Source: Paracoccaceae bacterium
Lineage (GTDB): Bacteria; Pseudomonadota; Alphaproteobacteria; Rhodobacterales; Rhodobacteraceae
Direction of reading: 5' to 3'
NCBI GenBank assembly: GCA_007131945.1
Contig: SLPP01000252.1
Coordinates: 1 to 18,035 of the forward strand
Length of the DNA: 18,035 nucleotides
Numbering within the stretch: the stretch's first letter is position 1; the number at the start of each line of letters is the position of its first letter. A model generated the notes under the pieces. The model was not told where the DNA came from, did not search any database, and saw nothing but the letters and a program-made list of their open reading frames with translations. Below are positions 1 through 6,984 of this stretch, one piece after another. The position numbers and the translations under genes are program-made.

Positions 1-900
1 CGCGACGATCGTTGCGGTATTGGCACGGATCATGCCGATATAGGTGCCCTCGGCCGTGCCCGCCGGCCCCATCCCGTCGGAATAGAGCGCGCCGCCGATC
101 TCGACCTCGTGGCCGCGGGCGCGCACCTCCTGCACCAGCGCCTCGATCGTGCGTGGGCTGACGGTGGTCTCGACGAAGACCGCGGGCACCTGCCGCGCGA
201 CGACGAAATCGGCCACCGCGCGGATATCGGCGATGCTGGCCTCGGTGGTGGTCGAGATCCCCTCGATCGCCTCGCTCGCCTCGATCCCGTAGGCGGCCGA
301 GAAATACTCGAAGGCGTCATGCGCGGTGACCAGAAGCCGCCGCCCCTCGGGGATGGTGGCGATGGCCTCGCTGACCCAGTCATGCAGGGCGCGGAGCTGC
401 GCCGCATAGGCATCGGCACCGGCCCGTGCCGCCGTCGCGCAACCGGGCTGCGCCGCCGCGATGGCCTCGGCGATCACCGGGGCGATGCGCGCCCAATTGC
501 GCGCATCCATCCAGACATGCGGATCGATCGCCTCGGGTGCATCCGGATCGGCCAGCAGTTCCGACCGCTCGAAGGCCGCGCCGACGACACCCAGCGTCGG
601 CACGCGCTCGGCGAAACGTTCGAGCGCGTGGGCAAGCTGTTCCTCGAGCGCGAAATCGACATAGAGGATCAGCTCCGCCCGCTCCAGCCGCCGTATGTCC
701 GAGGGGCGGGCGCTGTATTCGTGCGGATCGACATCGGCCGCGATCAGCGTCTCTACCGTGACGCAGTCGCCGCCGACCGCCTCGGCGACATCGGCGATCA
801 TGCCGACGGTGGCGAGAATGCGCAGCGGTTCGCCGGCCGCGACGGGCGCGGCCAAGGCCAGCGACAGCGCGGCGAGGGGGGCAAGAAGTCGGCGGCTCAT
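1..900 (-). CDS. sitA: Periplasmic manganese/zinc ABC transporter substrate-binding protein (SitA/TroA type), 3' end cut by window
   Basis: Captures Mn2+ or Zn2+ in the periplasm and passes it to an ABC importer. The frame is open from the ATG at 900-898 to the window edge, giving 300 codons without a stop. Residues 1-22 form a Sec signal peptide (MSRRLL, hydrophobic core, cleavage after VAA) with no lipobox cysteine. The four TroA-type metal ligands fall where expected: His60 in DPHEY, His128 in DPHVW, His194 in TAHDAF and Asp275 in YSDGMG. The end motif GTYIGMIRANT is typical of the family, so only a short C-terminal piece is missing. There is no His-rich loop, which is common in ZnuA, and this favours Mn. 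GGAG at 911-908 lies 7 bases before the ATG. The rest of the transporter should lie to the left, outside the window. The symbol is an inference; mntC or znuA is possible. Confidence 0.9.
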   Translation of the reverse strand, partial: MSRRLLAPLAALSLALAAPVAAGEPLRILATVGMIADVAEAVGGDCVTVETLIAADVDPHEYSARPSDIRRLERAELILYVDFALEEQLAHALERFAERVPTLGVVGAAFERSELLADPDAPEAIDPHVWMDARNWARIAPVIAEAIAAAQPGCATAARAGADAYAAQLRALHDWVSEAIATIPEGRRLLVTAHDAFEYFSAAYGIEASEAIEGISTTTEASIADIRAVADFVVARQVPAVFVETTVSPRTIEALVQEVRARGHEVEIGGALYSDGMGPAGTAEGTYIGMIRANTATIVA

Positions 901-937
901 CGGTGAACTCCGTTTCGGGTGCAATGGGTACATTCGC

Positions 938-956
938 GCAAATGATAATCATTCGC
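938..956 (-). promoter_or_regulatory. Mur/Fur-type operator upstream of sitA
   Basis: The 19-base site GCAAATGATAATCATTCGC contains the perfect palindrome AATGAT-A-ATCATT at 941-953, and two more base pairs match on the flanks. This is the form of alphaproteobacterial Fur/Mur boxes, which repress Mn uptake genes when the metal is abundant. It overlaps the likely -10 of the minus-strand metal-transport gene, so bound repressor would block RNA polymerase. That Mur rather than Fur or Zur binds here is an inference from the gene it controls. Confidence 0.75.
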
Positions 957-968
957 AATAACTGTCAA
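942..968 (-). promoter_or_regulatory. Putative sigma-70 promoter of sitA
   Basis: On the minus strand a perfect -35 TTGACA (968-963) is followed after 15 bases by TATCAT (947-942), 5 of 6 matches to TATAAT. The spacer is shorter than the ideal 17, which may be offset by the good hexamers. The start of transcription would fall about 35 bases before the ATG. Confidence 0.5.
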
Positions 969-994
969 GCCCATCCCGCATCCCGATACCGCGC

Positions 995-1023
995 TTGCCT
1001 TGGCACCGGTGCCCGTCGATACT
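995..1023 (+). promoter_or_regulatory. Putative promoter of the CoA-transferase operon with a palindrome in its spacer
   Basis: TTGCCT (995-1000) and GATACT (1018-1023) are separated by exactly 17 bases, each with 4 of 6 matches to consensus. The spacer holds the perfect 12-base palindrome GGCACCGGTGCC at 1002-1013, a plausible operator for a local repressor. The expected transcription start leaves a leader of about 20 bases before the ATG at 1049. Confidence 0.4.
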
Positions 1024-1048
1024 TCGCACCAGGCGATGGGGAGGGGGC

Positions 1049-2956
1049 ATGAAACGCAAACTGGTCTCGGCCGAGGAGGCCGTGGCATTGATCCGGCCCG
1101 GCGACACGATCACCACCTCGGGCTTCGTCGGCAACGGCGTGCCCGAGCATCTTCTGGCGGCGCTCGAGGAACGGTTCGTGGCGACCGGCGCGCCGGCGGG
1201 CCTGAGCCTGGTCTTCGCTGCAGGGCAGGGCGACGGGAAGGAGCGCGGTCTCAACCGGCTCGGCCACGAGGGCCTGCTCCGGCGCGTCATCGGCGGCCAT
1301 TGGGGGTTGATCCCGAAGGTCGCGAAACTGGCGCTGGAGGGCCGGATCGAGGGCTGGAACCTGCCGCAGGGCGTGATCAGCCACATGTTCCGCGACATCG
1401 CCGCCGGCCGTCCCGCGACGATCAGCCATGTCGGGCTCGAGACCTTCGTCGATCCGCGCCAGGGCGGCGGACGCGTCCATCCCGAGCCGACCGAAGAGAT
1501 GGTCGAGCTGATCGAGATCGGTGGGCAGACCTGGCTTGCCTACAGGCTCTTTCCGATCGATGTCGCGCTGCTGCGCGGGACCACCGCCGACGAGCACGGC
1601 AATGTCACGATGGAGCACGAGGCGCTGGTGCTCGACAACCTCGCCCAGGCGATGGCGGTGCGCAATTCGGGCGGCATGGTGCTGGTGCAGGTCGAACGCA
1701 TCGCCGCGGCGCACAGCCTCGACCCGCGGCGGGTCGTGATCCCGGCGCCGCTGGTCGATGCCGTGGTCGTCGCGCCGCCCGAAAACCACATGCAGACCTA
1801 CGCGACAGCCTATTCGCCCGCCTTCGCCCAGATCATCCGGGCGCCGCAGGGGGCTCTGCCGCCGATGCCGCTCGACGCGCGCAAGGTCATCGCCCGGCGC
1901 GCGGCGTTCGAGTTGCCGGTGAACGGCATCGTCAATCTCGGCATCGGCATGCCCGAGGGCGTGGCGGCGGTGGCCGGCGAGGAGGGGCTTCTCGATCACC
2001 TCACGCTGACCACCGAGCCCGGCGTCGTCGGCGGCCAGCCCGCCTCGGGCCTCGATTTCGGCGCGGCGGTGAACGTCGACGCGCTGATCCACCAGAACCA
2101 GCAGTTCGACTTCTACGACGGCGGCGGGCTGGACATGGCCTGCCTCGGCCTGGCCGAGGTGGACGAGGCGGGCAATGTCAATGTCTCGCGCTTCGGCCCG
2201 AAGCTCGCCGGCGCCGGCGGCTTCATCAACATCAGTCAGAACGCGCGTTCCCTGGTCTTCGCCGGCACGCTGACCGCCGGCGGGCTGGAGGTCGAGATCG
2301 AAGACGGCGCCTTGCGCATCTGCGCCGAGGGCCGGTCGCGCAAGTTCATCCCCGCGGTCGAGCAGATCACCTTTTCCGGCGCTCGCGCCGGGCGCATCGG
2401 CCGTCCGGTGCTCTATGTCACCGAGCGCGCGGTCTTCGAACTCACGCCCGACGGGATCGCGCTGCGCGAGGTCGCGCCCGGCATCGATCCCGAGCGCGAC
2501 GTGGTCGCGCAGATGGCCTTCCGCCCGATCGTCGAGTCCGTGGCCGAGATGGACGCGCGCATCTTCCGCCCCGAGCCGATGGATCTAAAACGCGACCTGC
2601 TGCATCAGGATCTCGACGACCGGATCACGCTCGACCGGGCCGAGAACCGCCTCTACATCAATTTCGAGAAGATGCGCATCACCAGCCCCGAGGATCTCGC
2701 CCTGATCCGCGCGCGGGTCGAGGCGCTCTGCGCACCGCTCGCCGCGCCGGTCGACGTGATCGTCACCTATGACGGCTTCCGCGTCGAGGACGACCTCGCC
2801 GAGGCCTATGGCAAGCTGGTCGCCGAGCTGCAGGCGCGGTTCTACCGCAATGTCACGCGCTATTCCGGCTCGGCCTTCACCCGCATGAAGCTCGGCCGCA
2901 TCCTGCCCGGCCCGCTGCAGCGGCCGCATCTCTACCGGCCGGGGGGCGCGGCATGA
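1049..2956 (+). CDS. Fused-subunit acyl-CoA:acetate/3-ketoacid CoA-transferase with C-terminal extension
   Basis: Moves CoA between short acyl-CoAs and free acids through a glutamyl-CoA thioester. The 635-residue product joins the alpha and beta CoA-transferase domains in one chain, as in propionate/acetate CoA-transferases (YdiF type). The likely catalytic residue is Glu323 in TTEPGVVGG, in line with Glu324 of the propionate enzyme. It is followed by the family motifs GLDFGAAVN, FYDGGGLDM and GGFINISQNA. Those enzymes usually end near 520-530 residues. Here residues from about 511 form an extra region of roughly 125 residues ending in TRYSGSAFTRMKLGR. The start was chosen because GGGGAGGGGG lies just upstream and family homology begins at MKRKLVSAEEA; an in-frame ATG at 995 has neither. 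The TGA overlaps the next ATG by 4 bases. Acid substrate not determinable from sequence. Confidence 0.88.
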   Translation: MKRKLVSAEEAVALIRPGDTITTSGFVGNGVPEHLLAALEERFVATGAPAGLSLVFAAGQGDGKERGLNRLGHEGLLRRVIGGHWGLIPKVAKLALEGRIEGWNLPQGVISHMFRDIAAGRPATISHVGLETFVDPRQGGGRVHPEPTEEMVELIEIGGQTWLAYRLFPIDVALLRGTTADEHGNVTMEHEALVLDNLAQAMAVRNSGGMVLVQVERIAAAHSLDPRRVVIPAPLVDAVVVAPPENHMQTYATAYSPAFAQIIRAPQGALPPMPLDARKVIARRAAFELPVNGIVNLGIGMPEGVAAVAGEEGLLDHLTLTTEPGVVGGQPASGLDFGAAVNVDALIHQNQQFDFYDGGGLDMACLGLAEVDEAGNVNVSRFGPKLAGAGGFINISQNARSLVFAGTLTAGGLEVEIEDGALRICAEGRSRKFIPAVEQITFSGARAGRIGRPVLYVTERAVFELTPDGIALREVAPGIDPERDVVAQMAFRPIVESVAEMDARIFRPEPMDLKRDLLHQDLDDRITLDRAENRLYINFEKMRITSPEDLALIRARVEALCAPLAAPVDVIVTYDGFRVEDDLAEAYGKLVAELQARFYRNVTRYSGSAFTRMKLGRILPGPLQRPHLYRPGGAA

Positions 2957-4467
2957 ACCCGGCCGAGTGGCTCGCGCGGACCGCCGCGCTGCACCCCGAG
3001 GCACCGGCGCTGATGCGCGGCACCGACCTGCTGGCCGACTATGCCGGCTTCGCGCGGCGGGCGGCGGCCCTGGGCGCGGGGCTTGCCGCGCGCGGCATCG
3101 GGCCGGGCGCGCGCGTCGCGGTCTTCATGACCAACCGGCCGGAATACCTGCTCGCGCTCTACGGCGCCTGGTATGCCGGGGCGGCCGTGGTGCCGATCAA
3201 CGCCAAGCTGCACGTGCGCGAGGCCGAGTGGATCATCGCCAATGCCGGCGCCCAGGCGGTGCTCGTGTCGGACGATGTCGGCGCCGAACTGCACCCCGAC
3301 GTCCCGCTGCGCCTGTCGGTCGATGGCGCCGGCTTCGCCGAACTCCTGACGCATGACCCTCTGCCCGGCCCGGTGCCGATGACCGGCGACGCGCTCGCCT
3401 GGCTCTTCTACACCTCGGGTACCACCGGCCGGCCCAAGGGCGTGCGGATCACCGCCGCCAACATCACCGCCGCGGTGCTCTCCTACCTCGCGGATGTCGA
3501 CGCCGTCCATCCGGCCGACGCCGCCTTCTACGCCGCGCCGATGTCGCACGGCGCGGGGCTCTACAACTTCATGCACGTCATCCGCGCCGCGCGGCATGTC
3601 ATCCCGCCCTCGGGCGGGTTCGAGCCCGACGAGATCCTCGACCTCGCGCCACGGCTCGAGAACCTGCACTTCTTCGCCGCCCCCACCATGGTCCGCCGCC
3701 TCGTCGCCGCGGCCAGGGCGCGCGGCGGCACGGGCGAGGGGATCCGCACCATCGTCTACGGTGGCGGGCCGATGTATCTCGCCGACATCACCGAGGCGGT
3801 CGAGGTCATGGGCCCGCGCTTCGTGCAGATCTACGGCCAGGGCGAGAGCCCGATGACAATCACCGTGCTGCCGCGCGACCTGGTCGCCGACCGCACCCAT
3901 CCCGACTGGCGCGCGCGCCTCGCCTCGGTCGGAAGGGCGTTCAGCGCGCTCGAGGTGCGCATCGCCGGTGCGGACGGCCGCAGCCTGCCGCCGGGGGAGG
4001 TCGGCGAGATCCTCGTCCGCGGCCCCACCGTCATGCCCGGCTACTGGCAGGACCCGGCGGCCACGGCCGAGACGCTCCGCGACGGCTGGCTCCGGACCGG
4101 CGACATGGGCGCGATGGACGAGCAGGGCTTCGTCACGCTCCACGACCGCTCGAAGGACGTCATCATCTCGGGCGGCACCAACATCTACCCGCGCGAGGTC
4201 GAGGAGGCGCTGCTCCTGCACCCCGCCGTCGCCGAGGTCTCGGTCGTCGGCCGCCGCCATCCCGACTGGGGCGAGGAGGTCGTGGCCTTCGTCGTCCCAG
4301 AACCCGGCCACGATCCGGACCCCGCTTCGCTCGACGCGCATTGCCGCGACCGGATCGCGCGGTTCAAGCGGCCGAAGCACTATCGCTTCCTGGCCGAGCT
4401 TCCGAAGAACAACTACGGCAAGGTGCTCAAGACCGACCTGCGCCGGCTGCTGGAGGAGGACGCATGA
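2953..4467 (+). CDS. AMP-forming acyl-CoA synthetase (ANL superfamily)
   Basis: Activates a carboxylic acid with ATP to an acyl-adenylate and then to acyl-CoA. The 504-residue protein has the full ANL motif set: P-loop-like TSGTTGRPKG at 154-163, YGQGES in the middle of the large domain, the hinge region with RTGDMG and DRSKDVIISGG, NIYPREVEE, and the catalytic Lys490 in NNYGKVLKTDL. Its length is normal for medium- or aromatic-acid ligases. It begins inside the stop of the CoA-transferase and ends inside the start of the dehydrogenase (ATGA at both joints), so the three are almost surely co-translated. A second route to CoA activation beside a CoA-transferase suggests the operon activates acids whether or not an acyl-CoA donor is present. 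That is inference, and the substrate is unknown. Confidence 0.88.
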   Translation: MNPAEWLARTAALHPEAPALMRGTDLLADYAGFARRAAALGAGLAARGIGPGARVAVFMTNRPEYLLALYGAWYAGAAVVPINAKLHVREAEWIIANAGAQAVLVSDDVGAELHPDVPLRLSVDGAGFAELLTHDPLPGPVPMTGDALAWLFYTSGTTGRPKGVRITAANITAAVLSYLADVDAVHPADAAFYAAPMSHGAGLYNFMHVIRAARHVIPPSGGFEPDEILDLAPRLENLHFFAAPTMVRRLVAAARARGGTGEGIRTIVYGGGPMYLADITEAVEVMGPRFVQIYGQGESPMTITVLPRDLVADRTHPDWRARLASVGRAFSALEVRIAGADGRSLPPGEVGEILVRGPTVMPGYWQDPAATAETLRDGWLRTGDMGAMDEQGFVTLHDRSKDVIISGGTNIYPREVEEALLLHPAVAEVSVVGRRHPDWGEEVVAFVVPEPGHDPDPASLDAHCRDRIARFKRPKHYRFLAELPKNNYGKVLKTDLRRLLEEDA

Positions 4468-5270
4468 CGGGAATGCTGGACGGACGCACGGCGCTGGTCA
4501 CCGGCTCGGTGCAGGGGATCGGCCTCGCCATCGCCCGCGAACTCGCCGCCGAAGGCGCGCGCATCGCGCTCCATGGCCTCGCCGAGCCGGCGCAGATCGC
4601 GCATGCTGAGGTCGAACTGCACCGCGCCGGCGCGCCTGAGGTGCGCTTCTTCGAGGGCGATCTGCGCGATCCCGCCGCGATCGAGGCGCTGATGGCGGCG
4701 GTGGCGCATTGGGGCGGGCCCGACATCCTCGTCAACAATGCCGGCATCCAGCGCACCGTGCCGCTGGCCGAGGCGACGGCCGAGACCTGGGACGCGATCC
4801 TCGCGGTGAATCTGACCGCGGCCTTCCACACGATGCGGCTGGCACTGCCCGGCATGGCCGAACGCGGCTTCGGCCGGGTGATCAACATCGCCTCGGTCCA
4901 CGGCCTCGTCGCCTCGGTCCACAAGGCCCCCTACGTGGCGTCGAAATTCGGCCTCGTCGGGCTCAGCCGGGTGGCGGCGCTGGAATATGCCGCGGCCGGC
5001 GACCGGGCCTCGGGCGGGGTCACGGTCAACTGCATCTGCCCCGGCTGGACCGAGACCGCGATCATCGAGCCGCAGATCGTCGCGCGGGCGGCGGAACTCG
5101 GCGGCGACCGCGCCGCCGGCATCGCCAGCCTGATGGCCGAGAAGCAGCCCTCGCGCCGCCTTTCCGACCCGTCCGAGATCGGCAGGCTTGCCCTCTGGCT
5201 CTGCGCGCCGCACGCGCACAACGTCACCGGCGCCGCGATCCCCGTCGATGGCGGCTGGACCGCGCAATAG
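4464..5270 (+). CDS. bdhA: SDR dehydrogenase, probably D-3-hydroxybutyrate dehydrogenase
   Basis: Probably oxidises D-3-hydroxybutyrate to acetoacetate with NAD+. The 268-residue product is a classical short-chain dehydrogenase: cofactor motif TGSVQGIG (13-20), NNAG (91-94), and catalytic Ser144 with Tyr157-x-x-x-Lys161. Beyond the fold, the stretches AFHTMRLALPGM, INIASVHGLVAS, CICPGW, EKQPS and the terminal VDGGWTAQ closely resemble bacterial 3-hydroxybutyrate dehydrogenases. Two stretches, around GDRAS and GGDRAAG, differ from the usual proteins. It starts in a 4-base overlap with the acyl-CoA synthetase, and a CoA-transferase lies two genes upstream, which fits conversion of hydroxybutyrate through acetoacetate to acetoacetyl-CoA. 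Another hydroxyacid substrate is possible, so the symbol is tentative. Confidence 0.82.
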   Translation: MTGMLDGRTALVTGSVQGIGLAIARELAAEGARIALHGLAEPAQIAHAEVELHRAGAPEVRFFEGDLRDPAAIEALMAAVAHWGGPDILVNNAGIQRTVPLAEATAETWDAILAVNLTAAFHTMRLALPGMAERGFGRVINIASVHGLVASVHKAPYVASKFGLVGLSRVAALEYAAAGDRASGGVTVNCICPGWTETAIIEPQIVARAAELGGDRAAGIASLMAEKQPSRRLSDPSEIGRLALWLCAPHAHNVTGAAIPVDGGWTAQ

Positions 5271-5273
5271 CCC

Positions 5274-5291
5274 CGGGAACTGCCCGTTTTT
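5274..5291 (+). terminator. Weak intrinsic terminator after the bdhA-like gene
   Basis: CGGG (5274-5277), loop AACTG, CCCG (5283-5286), then TTTTT (5287-5291), starting 4 bases after the stop. The stem has only 4 base pairs, but the T run directly after it has the right form and is rare in this GC-rich DNA. Confidence 0.5.
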
Positions 5292-5361
5292 CAGGCATCC
5301 GGCACATTTCCCGCGCCGTATTCCGGTGCGCCTGCCCGTTTCGCGTGCAGGGGGCTTCCGG

Positions 5362-5390
5362 TTGACACCCCGTCCCGTTTACCTTTGGCT
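5362..5390 (+). promoter_or_regulatory. Possible promoter of the Anbu cluster
   Basis: A perfect -35 TTGACA lies at 5362-5367. At 17-base spacing the -10 position (5385-5390, TTGGCT) matches poorly, so an activator or another sigma factor may be needed. It is the only promoter-like signal in the 138-base gap before the ATP-grasp gene. Confidence 0.35.
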
Positions 5391-5408
5391 CGGGATGACG
5401 GGAGTGCC

Positions 5409-6821
5409 ATGACGGATTTCTTCAACGAGATGTTCGATTCGGGCGCGGTGCGGGTGCCCTATGCCCGGCTTCGCGACTGGATGGAGGAGATGCCGGCCGA
5501 GCTGCGCAGCCTCAAGCAGGCCGAGGCCGAGGCGCTCTTTCGCCGCATCGGCATCACCTTCGCGGTCTATGGCGAGGGCGGCGACCCCGACCGGCTGATC
5601 CCCTTCGACATGTTCCCGCGCGTCTTTTCGCATGACGAATGGCGCCGGCTCGAACGCGGCATCAAGCAGCGCGCGCGGGCGCTCAACGCCTTCCTCTCGG
5701 ATGTCTACGACCGGGGCGAGATCGTGCGCGCCGGCCGCATCCCCGACCGCCTCGTCTATCTCAACGAGGCCTACGAGAAGCCCGTCGCCGGCATCCGCCC
5801 GCCCAAGGGCGTCTATTCCCATATCGTCGGCATCGACCTTGTCCGCACCGGGCCGGACCAGTTCTACGTGCTCGAGGACAACTGCCGCACCCCCTCCGGC
5901 GTCAGCTACATGCTGGAAAACCGCGAGATCATGATGCGGATGTTCCCCGAGCTCTTCCGCGCCAACCGGATCGAGCCGGTCGAGGGCTATCCGGAGCTTC
6001 TGCGCCGCACCCTCGCCTCGGTCGCGCCGGAAAAGTGCAGGGGCGAGCCGACCGTGGTGATCCTGACGCCCGGCCATTTCAACTCGGCCTATTACGAGCA
6101 CAGCTTCCTCGCCGACCTGATGGGGGTGGAGCTGGTCGAGGGGCAGGACCTCTTCGTCGAGGGCGAGCATGTCTGGATGCGCACGACGCGCGGTCCCGAA
6201 CGGGTGGACGTCATCTACCGCCGGATCGACGACCCCTTCCTCGACCCGCTCTGCTTCCGCCCCGATTCGATGCTGGGCATTCCGGGGCTGATGGATGTCT
6301 ACCGCTCGGGCGGGGTGACGATCGCCTCGGCCCCGGGCGCGGGCGTCGCCGACGACAAGGCGATCTACTGCTTCGTGCCCGAGATGGTGCGTTTCTACCT
6401 CGGTGAGGAGCCGATCCTGGAAAACGTGCCGACCTGGCAATGCGCCCGGCACGACGATCTGAAATACGTCCTCGAACACCTGCCGGAACTCGTCGTCAAG
6501 GAGGTGCACGGCTCGGGCGGCTACGGGATGCTGGTCGGGCCGAAGGCGACGAAGGAGCAGATCGAGGCGTTTCGCCTGAAGCTCCTCGACCAGCCGTCGA
6601 ACTACATCGCGCAGCCGACGCTGGCGCTCTCCACCGTGCCCACCTTCGTCGAGGAGGGCGTGGCCCCGCGCCATGTCGATCTGCGCCCCTATTGCCTCGT
6701 GGGCGAGCGGATCGAGCTCGTTCCCGGCGGGCTCACCCGCGTGGCGCTGACCGAGGGCTCGCTGGTGGTGAATTCCAGCCAGGGCGGCGGGGTCAAGGAT
6801 ACCTGGGTGCTGGCGGAATGA
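5409..6821 (+). CDS. Circularly permuted ATP-grasp protein of the Anbu cluster
   Basis: Predicted to form an amide or peptide bond using ATP; substrates are unknown. The 470-residue product matches the circularly permuted ATP-grasp family (COG2308 type, formerly DUF404/DUF407). Visible motifs are RARALNAFLSDVYDRGEI, GIDLVR, the acidic metal/ATP site LEDNCRTPSG (155-164), NSAYYEHSFLA, and the nucleotide-binding loop KEVHGSGGYGM with Lys364 and a Gly-rich turn at 368-374. The family usually runs 470-490 residues, so it appears complete. GGAG at 5401-5404 sits 4 bases before the ATG; an in-frame TTG at 5385 has weaker support. It is the first of four co-directional genes leading to the Anbu protease, an arrangement recognised in comparative genomics as a possible peptide-synthesis and peptide-processing system. 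Confidence 0.9.
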   Translation: MTDFFNEMFDSGAVRVPYARLRDWMEEMPAELRSLKQAEAEALFRRIGITFAVYGEGGDPDRLIPFDMFPRVFSHDEWRRLERGIKQRARALNAFLSDVYDRGEIVRAGRIPDRLVYLNEAYEKPVAGIRPPKGVYSHIVGIDLVRTGPDQFYVLEDNCRTPSGVSYMLENREIMMRMFPELFRANRIEPVEGYPELLRRTLASVAPEKCRGEPTVVILTPGHFNSAYYEHSFLADLMGVELVEGQDLFVEGEHVWMRTTRGPERVDVIYRRIDDPFLDPLCFRPDSMLGIPGLMDVYRSGGVTIASAPGAGVADDKAIYCFVPEMVRFYLGEEPILENVPTWQCARHDDLKYVLEHLPELVVKEVHGSGGYGMLVGPKATKEQIEAFRLKLLDQPSNYIAQPTLALSTVPTFVEEGVAPRHVDLRPYCLVGERIELVPGGLTRVALTEGSLVVNSSQGGGVKDTWVLAE

Positions 6822-6895
6822 GTGGCGCCGGAATCTCATATACCAAGTGGGGCGCCGCATCGCTGCAGAGGGCGGACGAAAAGGTTTCCCTGCGG

Positions 6896-6922
6896 TTAAC
6901 AGCGCCAGAATATTTCTATAAT
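6896..6922 (+). promoter_or_regulatory. Putative internal promoter before the alpha-E gene
   Basis: A perfect TATAAT at 6917-6922 lies in an AT-rich patch that stands out from the GC-rich surroundings. The best -35 is TTAACA (6896-6901, 5 of 6 matches) at 15-base spacing. It would drive alpha-E, transglutaminase and Anbu separately from the ATP-grasp gene. Confidence 0.5.
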
Positions 6923-6939
6923 AACAACAATCTACGAGA

Positions 6940-6957
6940 TTGCTCGCCAGCGAGCAA
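6940..6957. repeat. Perfect 8-bp inverted repeat (operator or leader hairpin)
   Basis: TTGCTCGC (6940-6947), CA, GCGAGCAA (6950-6957) is a perfect inverted repeat starting 17 bases after the TATAAT. It would fall in the early transcribed leader, where it could serve as a repressor operator. With only two centre bases, an RNA hairpin would have to open one or two pairs for its loop. No T run follows, so it is not a terminator. Confidence 0.65.
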
Positions 6958-6984
6958 CTCCGGCCGGACCGCAATGGGCGCGCC

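Noticed and set aside
1002..1013. MerR-type promoter for the CoA-transferase operon
   Set aside because: A palindrome in the spacer suggests it, but MerR promoters have 19-20-base spacers, and here the spacing is 17 with no merR-like gene nearby.
2932..4380. 482-codon minus-strand frame opposite the acyl-CoA synthetase
   Set aside because: Composition typical of an antisense GC-rich frame; the plus strand encodes all ANL motifs.
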